NCBI GenBank assembly: GCA_000212915.1
Contig: CM001167.1
Location: 2,162,780-2,226,779 of the forward strand
Length of the DNA: 64,000 nt
Source of the DNA: Bacteroides coprosuis DSM 18011
GTDB taxonomy: Bacteria > Bacteroidota > Bacteroidia > Bacteroidales > Bacteroidaceae
Direction of reading: 5' to 3'
Positions 16,908 through 25,495 of this stretch are shown piece by piece (the first letter of the stretch is position 1; every line of letters starts with the position of its first letter). The translations under genes and the position numbers were made by a program. The notes below the pieces were generated by a model. It did not search any database. It worked only from the letters and a program-made list of their open reading frames with translations, and had not been told where the DNA came from.

Positions 16908-18087
16908 TCTTAAAATAGTTTAGGTAGGTATTTAAATCTTTATCTCCTCTTCCCGATAAGCACACAATCACTCGATCTGTTGGTTTAAAAGAGATGTATT
17001 TTAGAGCAGCAAGGGCATGAGAGGACTCAATAGCAGGAATAATCCCCTCTTGGCGAGTTAAAAAGAGAGCAGCATTCATAGCCTCATCATCATTAATAGA
17101 AAGTACATGGGTTCTTCCTATTTGCGATAGATAGGCATGCATCGGACCAATACCGGGGTAATCTAATCCTGCTGAAATAGAATAAGGTTCAATTACCTGG
17201 CCATCGGCTGTCTGCATCAGCAATGTTTTACTGCCATGAATAACGCCCAAAGTTCCACAATGTATTGTTGCAGCTGTATAAGGAGTATCGGCACCCTTTC
17301 CTCCAGCCTCAGCTAAGTAAATCTGTACTTCTTCATCGTCAAGAAAGTTGTAAATCATTCCAGCGGCATTACTTCCTCCACCTACGCAAGCCACCACATA
17401 ATCGGGCTTCTCTGTTCCTTCTTGTTCCAACAACTGTTCACGAGCTTCTTTGCTAATGATAGATTGTAAACGAGCTACCATATCGGGGTAAGGGTGTGGA
17501 CCTACGGTAGAACCGATTACATAATGCGTATCTTGAGGATGAGAACACCAGTCGCGTATGGCTTCATTGGTAGCATCTTTTAAAGTCTGATTTCCACTAT
17601 ACACAGACACAACTTTAGCTCCCAACATAATCATCTTTTCTACGTTCACACTCTGACGTTCTACATCGGTAGCCCCCATGTACACCGTGCAAGGCATACC
17701 CATTAAGGCACATACAGTGGCTGTAGCTATACCATGTTGTCCTGCTCCCGTTTCGGCAATAATACGTGTTTTGCCCATTCGCTGTGCCAACAGTACCTGC
17801 CCAAGGGCATTATTGATTTTGTGTGCTCCCGTATGATTCAAATCTTCCCGCTTTAAGAAGATTTTACAACCATACTTTTTACTCAATTTGGGAGATAGGT
17901 ACAAAGGAGATGGTCTGCCCACATAATCTTTCAGCAGCAACTGATATTCTGCTTGGAACGAAGGATCATTCAGTATTTGCAGATAAGAGTTCTGTAAATC
18001 TTCTACATTCTGATGCAGAATTTCGGGGATATAGGCACCGCCAAATTCTCCATAATAACCTTGTTCATCAATCTTGAATTTTTCCAT
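16897..18087 (-). CDS. trpB: Tryptophan synthase beta chain
   Basis: I start at the ATG at 18087 (MEKFKIDEQGYYGEFGGAYI). The in-frame ATG six codons upstream lies directly against the T-run of the attenuator terminator and would add a non-conserved N-terminus. The 396-residue PLP enzyme condenses indole with serine. The PLP lysine is in KREDLNHTGAHKINNALGQ; GAGQHG, GGGSNAAGM and the C-terminal LSGRGDKD are also present. It is the first structural gene after the leader peptide and attenuator. Confidence 0.96.
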   Translation of the reverse strand: MEKFKIDEQGYYGEFGGAYIPEILHQNVEDLQNSYLQILNDPSFQAEYQLLLKDYVGRPSPLYLSPKLSKKYGCKIFLKREDLNHTGAHKINNALGQVLLAQRMGKTRIIAETGAGQHGIATATVCALMGMPCTVYMGATDVERQSVNVEKMIMLGAKVVSVYSGNQTLKDATNEAIRDWCSHPQDTHYVIGSTVGPHPYPDMVARLQSIISKEAREQLLEQEGTEKPDYVVACVGGGSNAAGMIYNFLDDEEVQIYLAEAGGKGADTPYTAATIHCGTLGVIHGSKTLLMQTADGQVIEPYSISAGLDYPGIGPMHAYLSQIGRTHVLSINDDEAMNAALFLTRQEGIIPAIESSHALAALKYISFKPTDRVIVCLSGRGDKDLNTYLNYFKNEN

Positions 18088-18103
18088 AATCTTATTTTTT
18101 GAC

Positions 18104-18137
18104 ATAAAAAAAGCCTGTCGTGAGTTACGACAGGCTT
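18104..18137 (-). terminator. Attenuator terminator of the trp operon
   Basis: The stem AAGCCTGTCG pairs with CGACAGGCTT over a 7-nt loop (TAACTCA) and is followed by seven T. It starts 22 nt after the leader-peptide stop and ends 17 nt before the trpB start. The leader contains GTGAGT (18206-18211), complementary to ACTCAC of the loop and 3' arm, which could contribute to an alternative fold. That pairing is only 6 bp and is inference. Confidence 0.88.
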
Positions 18138-18159
18138 GCTAAAAAGATATAATAATGTA

Positions 18160-18264
18160 TTAATCTATTATTCTATAAAAAGTATAGCAATATGAATCCG
18201 ACTCACCTCTATTTCGATATAGACGTAAGCGCCACCAATTATTATTTAGTACCAGTTGATTCAT
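18160..18264 (-). CDS. trpL: trp operon leader peptide with tandem Trp codons
   Basis: This 34-codon ORF starts with ATG at 18264 and ends with TAA at 18160-18162. Codons 10 and 11 are TGG TGG (MNQLVLNNNWWRLRL...), preceded by three Asn codons. It lies between a well-matched promoter and a strong terminator placed just before trpB. Two adjacent codons for the rare amino acid made by the operon, in this position, are the defining sign of ribosome-mediated attenuation: a ribosome stalled at the Trp codons would change leader folding and prevent the terminator. I see no strong antiterminator stem by eye. Confidence 0.85.
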   Translation of the reverse strand: MNQLVLNNNWWRLRLYRNRGESDSYCYTFYRIID

Positions 18265-18286
18265 ATTTTTCTGATTGCTATAATCG

Positions 18287-18316
18287 CAAATGTATAGCTA
18301 TTTATTGTATTTCCAA
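18287..18316 (-). promoter_or_regulatory. Promoter of the trp operon
   Basis: On the minus strand TTG (18314-18316) is followed by exactly 19 nt and then TACATTTG (18287-18294), the Bacteroidetes -33/-7 consensus. Transcription would begin near 18280, about 15 nt before the leader-peptide ATG. Confidence 0.8.
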
Positions 18317-18568
18317 TTTTAAAAGGAAGTTTTTTAATGAAAGTCAGACTTTTAAGACTAAAGAAGATTCATTTTAGAAAGTAATCTTTTTAGTACCCAT
18401 CGAAAGACAAAAGACTATCCTATAGATATTTATACATATATATACTCTATTCATGCATCATTAACGTATATTTTAAGATTTAAGTGTAATTTAATGCAAG
18501 AATATGGATATCACCTAGACTCTATCTAATATTATACCTACCTTTGCCTCCACAAAACGAAGCAACCT

Positions 18569-18745
18569 ATGAATGAATTAACTATTTCAGAAATGAAAAA
18601 GGCTGTGGGTACACTTTTTTTTATCTTACTCTTCAGCATTTTTGCAGTGTGGGTTAAAGATAACTCAGCCAATGATTTTACTCCCAAATACACATCAGAA
18701 GAATCAGTAGAATTAAATACTGAGGCTGAAAGCTCTAGATTATAG
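18569..18745 (+). CDS. Small single-pass membrane protein, 58 residues
   Basis: The ORF starts with MNELTISEMKKAVGTLFFIL and has one hydrophobic helix (about 13-29: GTLFFILLFSIFAVWV), then an acidic, Ser/Thr-rich tail ending SSRL. TACCTTTG at 18540-18547 fits a -7 promoter element just upstream, and a terminator follows at 18808. The promoter-ORF-terminator arrangement makes it a likely real gene. I do not recognise the family. It would sit in the inner membrane with a short N-terminal cytoplasmic part. Confidence 0.55.
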   Translation: MNELTISEMKKAVGTLFFILLFSIFAVWVKDNSANDFTPKYTSEESVELNTEAESSRL

Positions 18746-18807
18746 ATTATTTTTATAATTTAGTAATTGCTTCTTATTTAGAACACAAACTTTTATATAT
18801 TTAATGT

Positions 18808-18845
18808 AGCCCCAGTTGATTTTTTCGACTGGGGTTATTCTTTTC
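18808..18845 (+). terminator. Terminator after the 58-residue membrane protein
   Basis: The stem GCCCCAGTTGA / TCGACTGGGGT has one G-T pair and is followed by a T-rich tail (TATTCTTTTC). Confidence 0.7.
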
Positions 18846-19035
18846 TAGCTCCTCACCCCCTATCCATGGCTATTTACAAGAATTAATCAACTGTTCTTTT
18901 GCAATACGATTTAATGAAATAATATTAAAAAGATAATTATTTACAGAATAGACCATCAAATATCCTTTATTAATTGACAATTAAGATTTTTTAATTTATA
19001 TTCGTAATACTTGTATAAACTTAAACAAAAAGAAA

Positions 19036-19320
19036 ATGGAAGGACAACAAATGATGGACCAAGAACAATTTATGCCCGACAATAGAATGGTTGTGAGCAT
19101 AGGTAATTGGATCGTAACGATGCTAATTATGATTATTCCACTAGTCAATATTATTATGTTATTTGTATGGAGTTTTAGCAGTAGCACTCCCAAGAGCAAA
19201 GCCAACTGGGCAAAAGCATCGCTAATCTTTATGGCTATTGGATTCGTCTTAATGATAGCATTCTGGGGTACTCTAACAGCTGCATTCCTTGCTTCATCCC
19301 CCGTAGATAGTTACTATTAA
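19036..19320 (+). CDS. Small two-helix membrane protein, 94 residues
   Basis: An acidic, Met/Gln-rich N-terminus (MEGQQMMDQEQFMPDN) is followed by two TM helices: WIVTMLIMIIPLVNIIMLFV at about 25-44 and ASLIFMAIGFVLMIAFWGT at about 61-79. A short basic loop (SSSTPKSKANWAK) joins them. Proteins of this shape are common as conserved hypotheticals in Bacteroidales; I know no function. It is monocistronic, with its own terminator 20 nt downstream. Confidence 0.82.
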   Translation: MEGQQMMDQEQFMPDNRMVVSIGNWIVTMLIMIIPLVNIIMLFVWSFSSSTPKSKANWAKASLIFMAIGFVLMIAFWGTLTAAFLASSPVDSYY

Positions 19321-19340
19321 TAAAAAAGGAAATAATCAGA

Positions 19341-19370
19341 AAAGGTATGTTGCGCAACATACCTTTTTTA
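19341..19370 (+). terminator. Terminator with perfect palindromic stem
   Basis: AAAGGTATGTTGC and GCAACATACCTTT form an uninterrupted palindrome followed by T. It ends the 94-residue gene. Confidence 0.85.
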
Positions 19371-19542
19371 CTTTGTGGCTTAGGCACAAACCAATACCAC
19401 AGCAAGACTCAGCCTATTCTCCAAAAGAAGTTTCAATTCCTTATTATAATCTTCATTTTGTACTTCTTTTTCTTTTTTATAATTATCTTTCCTGCTAGAT
19501 TTATAAAGGGATTATTGATAAAGAACACTAACAAACTAGATT

Positions 19543-19746
19543 ATGAAATATTTTGTAAATAAAGAGGTACAATCTTCGGGATCACATCAGGTGCATGCCT
19601 CTCGATGCCTTTGGATTCCCGACTCGCCCAAACGAATCTACTTGGGAGATTTTGAAACGAGTCAAGAGGCACTAGAGGCTGCTAAACAGCATTTCGAAAA
19701 AGTAAATGGCTGCATCTATTGCTGCAACCCTAATCCAGCAAAATAA
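19543..19746 (+). CDS. Small cysteine-containing protein, 67 residues
   Basis: The protein begins MKYFVNKEVQSSGSHQVHAS and contains SRCLWIPDSPKRIYLGDF and a C-terminal GCIYCCNPNPAK. The Cys near residue 22 plus the CxxCC cluster could bind a metal or form disulfides (inference). It has no signal peptide, so it is probably cytosolic. Proteins with the pattern H-x5-C-x2-P...LG-x-F...A...CxxCC are familiar as Bacteroidales hypotheticals, without a known role. It has its own terminator. Confidence 0.78.
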   Translation: MKYFVNKEVQSSGSHQVHASRCLWIPDSPKRIYLGDFETSQEALEAAKQHFEKVNGCIYCCNPNPAK

Positions 19747-19770
19747 AAAGCTGATTTTTTATAAATAGAG

Positions 19771-19809
19771 AAGGACTAAACATGCTTTAAACAGTGTTTA
19801 GTCCTTTAT
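19771..19809 (+). terminator. Terminator after the 67-residue protein
   Basis: The stem AAGGACTAAACA pairs with TGTTTAGTCCTT around a 13-nt loop, with a short T-rich tail. Confidence 0.75.
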
Positions 19810-20011
19810 TGTGTGTATAAACTATGCTAGTAAAGTGAGTTATTGTTATAATTCTCTTTTCTAGTATGACAAAGATAGAGTGAAAAGAATTGACATCAAA
19901 CAGATAAAATCTATCACTCCATAGAATAAATCTATAAACCTATTAAGAAGTAGTGCATACACCATCTACAACGGGTTATACAGATTTATTTCTATCTAAA
20001 ATAGAGAGGGG

Positions 20012-20221
20012 TTAATCTTTATCTTTCTTCTCTCTCTTTTTAAAAAGAGAGAATACCAATCCACCCATTATCGCTCCATAAATAGTACTATTGAGAGGGC
20101 TAGATGTGATGGCACAAGTACCCGAATCACAACCTACAAATCTCCAATATAAATAACCTCCCAGGGCACCTACTAGTACACCTAGTATTGTTATTAAATT
20201 TCTTTTTATAAACTTCTCCAT
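20012..20221 (-). CDS. DUF6132-like small membrane protein, 69 residues
   Basis: A basic start (MEKFIKRNL) precedes two hydrophobic, glycine-rich helices (ITILGVLVGALGGYLYWRFV; STIYGAIMGGLVFSLF) joined by a short loop with two cysteines (GCDSGTCAITSSPL). The C-terminus is strongly charged (KKREKKDKD). This matches what I recall of DUF6132 proteins, often found near rhodanese or sulfur-transfer genes; no such neighbour is seen here. Function unknown. Confidence 0.7.
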   Translation of the reverse strand: MEKFIKRNLITILGVLVGALGGYLYWRFVGCDSGTCAITSSPLNSTIYGAIMGGLVFSLFKKREKKDKD

Positions 20222-20387
20222 TATTATAAGATTTTGTGAATCAAAATGAGATCTATAAAACGACTCTATCCATTCTCAACCTAAGAATAAGCTCATCTTC
20301 TCATTTCGTAATACTCATAATAAGGTTTTTAGAGTCTATTTTGTTCAAAGTAGAGTAAAAGACAGAATATTTTTCTGCACGTCCATA

Positions 20388-21476
20388 TCATTCATTTAGG
20401 GGAGTTATTGGTTTTGCCCCACGCATAAAGACAATGTATTGAGTGAAATCTGTCGGACAATGCTCTTTGGAAACCATTTGAATATCACTACCGATAAAGT
20501 TAATGCGTACGTGTAGTTTTTCAATGCCCTTTACTCGATAGGGAGAATAAGATCTATTCAGATTAAATAGGGTGATAGAATGGGGCTGAGTAATTGCCAT
20601 AAAATCGAGCACCCCCTTCAGTAGAATAATAGGACCGTTCATAGACATCAGTTTTGTCTTTCCATCTTTAGGGGTAATGGGCATAATGTCATTGGCGGGC
20701 AGATACACTTCGCTCTCAACATCTAAACAGACAATGCTTGAAAGGGTATATCCCTCCTTTTTTAATCGGGCAGCCAGGTATGAGTAGTCCGAATTGGGAA
20801 GTTTCTCTTGCAATACATGCATTAAACCGAAGAACCCATAGAAGCTCTCTCCTACCAACCCCTCATTCTGTATAGCCTGTTTAAAGTTTTCGACCATTAT
20901 CTCATCTCTAGACAAGCCTTGTCCCTTTTGGTGTTCAGCCCAATCCAATCCTACCACTTTTATCTTGGCAGATGTGGGAAGGTTCAAATTGTAATCATAG
21001 AGATTGCTCCACTTCTGTATCCATTGCTTTCCAGCCTGCTGAGGAACTACCTCTCGAAGCTTTAACACGGCACTCTCTAAGAGGGCATTGTCTTTAGGGC
21101 TAGTAGATAAGTATTTATTTAATTGAGCTGCTCCAGCTTCATCTAACTCAATGAGATAAGTTCGAGTACCTTTAGTCTTGTTGAGATGGATAAATAAGGC
21201 TTCATCTATTTCTTGCACATCGGCATAACCATGAATTTCACCCAATAGCACAATATCATTCTGGTAAAAATCGCTATTAAAGAAAGGCAGTTTATCACCC
21301 TTTACGAGTTTCTGACTATTGAAATCAAATTGATTTTGATCTAGATAACCCATAAACTCTTCTTCGGGATTACCCAAAAAAGCTCTATTTCTAAACCAAA
21401 AGATAGTTAGCAAAAACAAAACTACAAGTGCTAAAAAGGATAAGAAAACAAGGATTAGTTTAAGTGTTCTTCTCAT
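20388..21476 (-). CDS. Membrane-anchored EreA/ChaN/TIKI-like protein
   Basis: This 362-residue protein has one N-terminal TM anchor (about 7-28), so the rest probably faces the periplasm. The segment NDIVLLGEIHGYADVQEI contains the G-E-x-H motif shared by erythromycin-esterase-like, ChaN-like and TIKI/TraB proteins, and TYLIELDEAG fits the following strand. A second region (IKVVGLDWAEHQKGQG) supplies further acidic residues. The substrate cannot be told from sequence; it may be a hydrolase or metalloprotease-like enzyme. It is monocistronic and transcribed divergently from pncB. Confidence 0.6.
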   Translation of the reverse strand: MRRTLKLILVFLSFLALVVLFLLTIFWFRNRAFLGNPEEEFMGYLDQNQFDFNSQKLVKGDKLPFFNSDFYQNDIVLLGEIHGYADVQEIDEALFIHLNKTKGTRTYLIELDEAGAAQLNKYLSTSPKDNALLESAVLKLREVVPQQAGKQWIQKWSNLYDYNLNLPTSAKIKVVGLDWAEHQKGQGLSRDEIMVENFKQAIQNEGLVGESFYGFFGLMHVLQEKLPNSDYSYLAARLKKEGYTLSSIVCLDVESEVYLPANDIMPITPKDGKTKLMSMNGPIILLKGVLDFMAITQPHSITLFNLNRSYSPYRVKGIEKLHVRINFIGSDIQMVSKEHCPTDFTQYIVFMRGAKPITPLNE

Positions 21477-21697
21477 AGGGTATTTGTTTGTGGGGTTGAA
21501 CGATTTAATCTACCCTAAAATAAAACAAATTTGTTGATTTCGCCTTTAATAGAAGTACTAAAATACTTCCATACCTATAAAATTAAAATAGCCTTACAAT
21601 CTACAACTATTCCGAATCTTCCAAGCCCTAAATTGTATTCCATTTGTTGCGCAAAACACTATTGAGGTTGTGTTTCTGCATTAAAGAGGGTGAATTC

Positions 21698-21728
21698 TTT
21701 ATTTTACATTATAAATTATATAATTTTG
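21698..21728 (+). promoter_or_regulatory. Promoter of pncB
   Basis: TTTA (21698-21701), 19 nt, then TAATTTTG (21721-21728), close to the -33/-7 consensus. This gives a leader of about 115 nt before pncB. It also makes an upstream ORF beginning at 21690 unlikely to be translated. Confidence 0.5.
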
Positions 21729-21852
21729 CAAGTCCAAACCGTAAGAGAGCTACAAATAAATGATTCTGCATTGAAAAAGAGGAAGTATTTGCGTATCTTA
21801 AATTCTACTACGAGAAGAAGCGGTTTCAAAACTATGCATAAGAATAAAGAAT

Positions 21853-23016
21853 ATGATTATAAATTACTTTACAGATAATGACCTCTATAAATTCTCTGTC
21901 ATGTATGCCATACAGAGATTATACCCATGGTCGTATGTTAAATATGAATTCATAAATAGAGGCAATAATCATTTCCCGAAAGGATTTGCTGAGAAGATGA
22001 AAGCAGAAGTAGCTCACATGGCAAATCTGAAAATGACCAAAGACGAGAAACGTTACATAGAGAAAAAATGTTACTTTTTCGATCCTGTATTCATCGACTT
22101 TCTAGAGGGATATCAGTATGATCCCAACGAAGTGAACATCTCGCAAAATGAAGAGGGGGAATTATCGGTGGTTGTAGAGGGATATTGGTACCGAACTGTA
22201 CTGTGGGAAGTGCCTTTGATGGCCATCATTTCAGAACTTTACTTCCAGATGACCAATACGATTCCTCATGATGTAGAAGAAAGAGCTATTGCCAAGGCTA
22301 AAAATCTAGCAGAAATCAAAGCCGATTACTCTGAGTTTGGAACCCGAAGAAGATTCTCTTTTGAAGTACAAGATAGAGTTGTAAAATGCCTAAAAGAGCA
22401 CTCTAAGGAGTATTTTAAAGGAACAAGTAATATCTACCTCGCTATGAAGCACGATACTACTCCTATTGGTACTATGCCACACGAATGGTTTATGTATCAT
22501 GGGGCTTTATTTGGCTATCGCGCTGCAAATATGAAAGCTCTTGAGGCATGGGTAGAGGTATTTGGTGGTAGCTTAGGTATTACTTTGACAGATACTTACA
22601 CAACCGATTCATTCTTCGAATCATTCAGTTTAAAGCAAGCCAAACTATTTGATGGGTTACGCTGGGATAGTGGAGACCCCTTTGAATTTATTAATAAGAC
22701 TCTACAATTCTACAAGGAAAATAGAATTGATCCAGAATCGAAAACCATTGTGTTTAGCGATTCTCTGAATATTGATATGGTAAAACGCATCAAAGAATAT
22801 GTGGGTAATAAGATGCACGACACCTATGGCATAGGTACGTTCTTTAGCAACGACGTTGGTGCCAAACCTCTGAATATGGTTATCAAAATAACGAATGTAA
22901 AGAGTTCTCCAAAAGGAGCATATCACCGTGCCGTCAAACTATCAGATGTTCATGGTAAGAATACAGGAGATCAAAAAGAAATTGCTATTTGTAAAATGAC
23001 TTTAGGTTTAGAATAG
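21853..23016 (+). CDS. pncB: Nicotinate phosphoribosyltransferase
   Basis: This 387-residue cytosolic enzyme of NAD salvage converts nicotinate and PRPP to nicotinate mononucleotide, coupled to ATP hydrolysis. The N-terminus MIINYFTDNDLYKFSVMYAI is the usual start. IGTMPHEWFM carries the conserved, phosphorylated-type His, and TDTYTTDSFFESF and GLRWDSGDPFEFINK form the phosphate-binding and active-site region. KTIVFSDSLNID and GIGTFFSNDVG complete the family pattern. It is monocistronic, between a promoter and a bidirectional terminator. Confidence 0.96.
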   Translation: MIINYFTDNDLYKFSVMYAIQRLYPWSYVKYEFINRGNNHFPKGFAEKMKAEVAHMANLKMTKDEKRYIEKKCYFFDPVFIDFLEGYQYDPNEVNISQNEEGELSVVVEGYWYRTVLWEVPLMAIISELYFQMTNTIPHDVEERAIAKAKNLAEIKADYSEFGTRRRFSFEVQDRVVKCLKEHSKEYFKGTSNIYLAMKHDTTPIGTMPHEWFMYHGALFGYRAANMKALEAWVEVFGGSLGITLTDTYTTDSFFESFSLKQAKLFDGLRWDSGDPFEFINKTLQFYKENRIDPESKTIVFSDSLNIDMVKRIKEYVGNKMHDTYGIGTFFSNDVGAKPLNMVIKITNVKSSPKGAYHRAVKLSDVHGKNTGDQKEIAICKMTLGLE

Positions 23017-23039
23017 AAGAATCTAAACTCTCTATAACA

Positions 23040-23083
23040 AAAAAAGCAGAGCTAGTTCTATTTTGAACTGGCTCTGCTTTTTT
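23040..23083. terminator. Bidirectional terminator between pncB and the MATE gene
   Basis: AAAAGCAGAGCTAGTTC pairs with GAACTGGCTCTGCTTTT, with A-runs before and T-runs after. It serves the two convergent genes. Confidence 0.9.
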
Positions 23084-23125
23084 ATTTTAAGTATCCTTTT
23101 CAACACCTAAACCACATTTCTTATT

Positions 23126-24424
23126 TTACAACCCCACTCTATGTTTAATCTTTCTGAAGATCAAAGCTTGTACTACGCCCCTCATGGCTAAGTAAAAGAT
23201 AAAGGCAAACCATAAGCCATCGTTGGCAAGAAACCCTTTCGTACCGTAATAGATCGCAAAAAACGAGAGCATCGCTATAAACATAGTGTCGCGCATCTGC
23301 TTGGAAGCTGTCATCCCAATGAATATGCCATCCCATAGAAAGGCTGAGAAACCAGCTATCGGTATCAATAGTACCCAACCGATATAGTCGTCTGCCATCT
23401 GCAATACACTTTCTTTATCGGTAAGCAATCCAAGAATTCCTTTGGAGAATACAAGGTAAAGGATAGTAAAGCCCATTGTTAAACGAATGCCCCACACAAA
23501 AAGCCGCTTCACTAAAAGTCGTAAAGACTCCGTATTTCTTTCTCCTACAAATCTACCCGTCAGCGCCTCTGCTGCATAGGCAAAGCCATCCATCATATAA
23601 GAGAACAAGATAAAGAGTTGCATCATCAAGCTATTTACTGCGAGTGTCGTATCTCCAAACTTGGCAGAGGCTGAGGTAAAGAATGTACTCACAATGATGA
23701 TACACAGTGTTCTCAAAAAGATATTGCTATTTACTTTAAAGAATGCACTCAAGTCGGATAGTTTCTCAATAAATCCCCAACCAACATACTGGCGTAGGTT
23801 TTTATATTTGCTGAGGGCTACCAGTAAGCAGATTAGGAAGCCCGATATCTGTGCTATTGCTGAACCCAAAGCTACTCCTTTCAACTCCCACTTGAGGACA
23901 AACACAAAGAATAAGCTACATACAATATTGATAATATTTACAGAGATAGCCACATACATAGGTGTTTTGGCATCTTGCAAACCCACAAACCAACCTGTAA
24001 AGGCATACATCCCCAAAACAGCAGGGGCAGCCCAAACATAGATCTGAAAATACTCCGATGCCAGATTCATCACCTCGGGGCTACCCTGAATAAAGAACAA
24101 AGCTACTTGAAGTATAAAGTACTGAAAGATAAGTATCAAAGCACTTCCTATGAAAGAGACAGACAAAGAACGAAGTAAGATATTGACTACTTCTTTGTGA
24201 TTTTTGGCACCATAAGCCTGAGCTGTGAATCCACTCGTACCCATTCGTAAAAAGGAGAAGCTCCAGTACATCAAATTAAATATCATCACCGCTATCGCTA
24301 TAGCTCCAATAAATAATTCTGAACTGAGATGCCCCACAATAAACATATCAATCATTCCCAGTAAAGGAACGGTAATATTGGATATGATATTGGGGATTGC
24401 TAAACGTAGTATATTTTTATCCAT
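23126..24424 (-). CDS. MATE-family efflux transporter
   Basis: This 432-residue inner-membrane protein has about 12 hydrophobic helices. The start ILRLAIPNIISNITVPLLGMID followed by FIVGHL is the MATE hallmark, and the second half repeats it (ALTGRFVGE; GIFIGMTASKQMRDTMF). It belongs to the DinF-like branch by the NITVPLLGMID and QDAKTPM segments, as far as I can judge. It would export drugs or metabolites using a Na+ or H+ gradient; the substrate is unknown. Confidence 0.93.
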   Translation of the reverse strand: MDKNILRLAIPNIISNITVPLLGMIDMFIVGHLSSELFIGAIAIAVMIFNLMYWSFSFLRMGTSGFTAQAYGAKNHKEVVNILLRSLSVSFIGSALILIFQYFILQVALFFIQGSPEVMNLASEYFQIYVWAAPAVLGMYAFTGWFVGLQDAKTPMYVAISVNIINIVCSLFFVFVLKWELKGVALGSAIAQISGFLICLLVALSKYKNLRQYVGWGFIEKLSDLSAFFKVNSNIFLRTLCIIIVSTFFTSASAKFGDTTLAVNSLMMQLFILFSYMMDGFAYAAEALTGRFVGERNTESLRLLVKRLFVWGIRLTMGFTILYLVFSKGILGLLTDKESVLQMADDYIGWVLLIPIAGFSAFLWDGIFIGMTASKQMRDTMFIAMLSFFAIYYGTKGFLANDGLWFAFIFYLAMRGVVQALIFRKIKHRVGL

Positions 24425-24454
24425 TACAATCTTTAATTACCTATTTGAATGATA

Positions 24455-24462
24455 CAAAGGTA
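24455..24462 (-). promoter_or_regulatory. Possible -7 element of the MATE gene
   Basis: On the minus strand TACCTTTG matches TAnnTTTG and lies 30 nt before the ATG. No clear -33 TTG is seen. The rest of the spacer 24463-24700 shows nothing recognisable. Confidence 0.4.
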
Positions 24463-24700
24463 AGGTAAATTGTGGACTTCCGGTGAATCCTTTATGACAA
24501 GTCCCATACAGAATAATTCGTTGAAACAGCTTTGCTGCTCTCTCATTGGCAATTAGGTAAAGATCAATTTCTTCCTAGAAAATCTGATTTCACTCACAGA
24601 GGGAATGCAATATATCGGCTGCCTACTCACCTTTAAGCGTGAATAGGATATACATCTAAAGTTATTGAACTAAGAGAAAAAGAAAGAGGATAAGTAGTTC

Positions 24701-25228
24701 TTACAAAGTTTGCTCGAGATATTCTTGCATCACTCTAGACCACACAGAATAAGCTCGTGAAGATAAATGCACTCCATCTTCGGTATATTCCGATTTTAGC
24801 CCCAAATCATCACTCAAAAAGTGGTTTAAGTTGAGTGTCGGTATTCCATGGATCGTACAATGTTCAAACATCTTCTTATTCAATTCTTGTACTTGAGTAT
24901 TGATTTGGGCATCATTGTGCACATAGAGGGTAAGCAATACAACGGGTTTGATATGATGAGCTCTTAACATTTGCAACATATCAAGTTGATTATAGAGTAC
25001 ATCATCAACAGAAATGCCATGGAACAAGTCGTTGATACCCGACATCATAAAACAATATCTCACTGCATTATCTTGTAGAATTTGGTTTAGGAAATCTTTT
25101 ACCTCTGCTGAAGTATAACCACTTCTACCGGCATTTAACACATCATTTCGATCCAAAAGTAAAGACCAATCTCCCCACTCGATGAGAGAATCTCCCAACA
25201 TCATAATCTGATATTCATGCTTACTCAT
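24701..25228 (-). CDS. SGNH/GDSL-family hydrolase
   Basis: This 175-residue protein has no signal peptide. It has the SGNH blocks: MMLGDSLIEWGDW with nucleophile Ser14, NAGRSGYTS with the Gly, MMSGINDLFHG with the Asn, and EDGVHLSSRAYSVW with the Asp and catalytic His. This is an esterase/acetylhydrolase fold; the substrate could be an acyl or acetyl ester of a sugar or lipid. It stands alone on the minus strand, with 267 bp to the next gene. Confidence 0.9.
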   Translation of the reverse strand: MSKHEYQIMMLGDSLIEWGDWSLLLDRNDVLNAGRSGYTSAEVKDFLNQILQDNAVRYCFMMSGINDLFHGISVDDVLYNQLDMLQMLRAHHIKPVVLLTLYVHNDAQINTQVQELNKKMFEHCTIHGIPTLNLNHFLSDDLGLKSEYTEDGVHLSSRAYSVWSRVMQEYLEQTL

Positions 25229-25495
25229 TGCTATATATTTTTAATAGAGTTACAGCTTTTTCAATTCAATAAGATATAACCCCCTTTGAAAGATTAAGAT
25301 AAACATTAATTTCATTATTAACCAACTCATCAAAACTTATCTCTTTCAGTTTGAATAGAATAAGTTAAAGTAAAATACCAGCCATCTCTAATTTAGAGAA
25401 GGGAACTCAACTTTTTTGTTCATAACAAATTGATGAAATAAAGTGTTATATCAGAAGAAATAACTAAATTCCATTTCGAAATAACATCCAACACT
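25229..25495. other. AT-rich intergenic region
   Basis: Divergent spacer between the SGNH hydrolase and the next plus-strand gene. I see no convincing promoter box, hairpin or ORF. Confidence 0.4.

Noticed and set aside
19347-19562. 71-codon plus-strand ORF after the 94-residue gene
   Set aside because: It begins inside the terminator stem and overlaps the start of the next real gene; composition is that of random AT-rich DNA.
21690-21878. 62-codon ORF upstream of pncB
   Set aside because: It starts before the predicted promoter and overlaps the pncB start in another frame.
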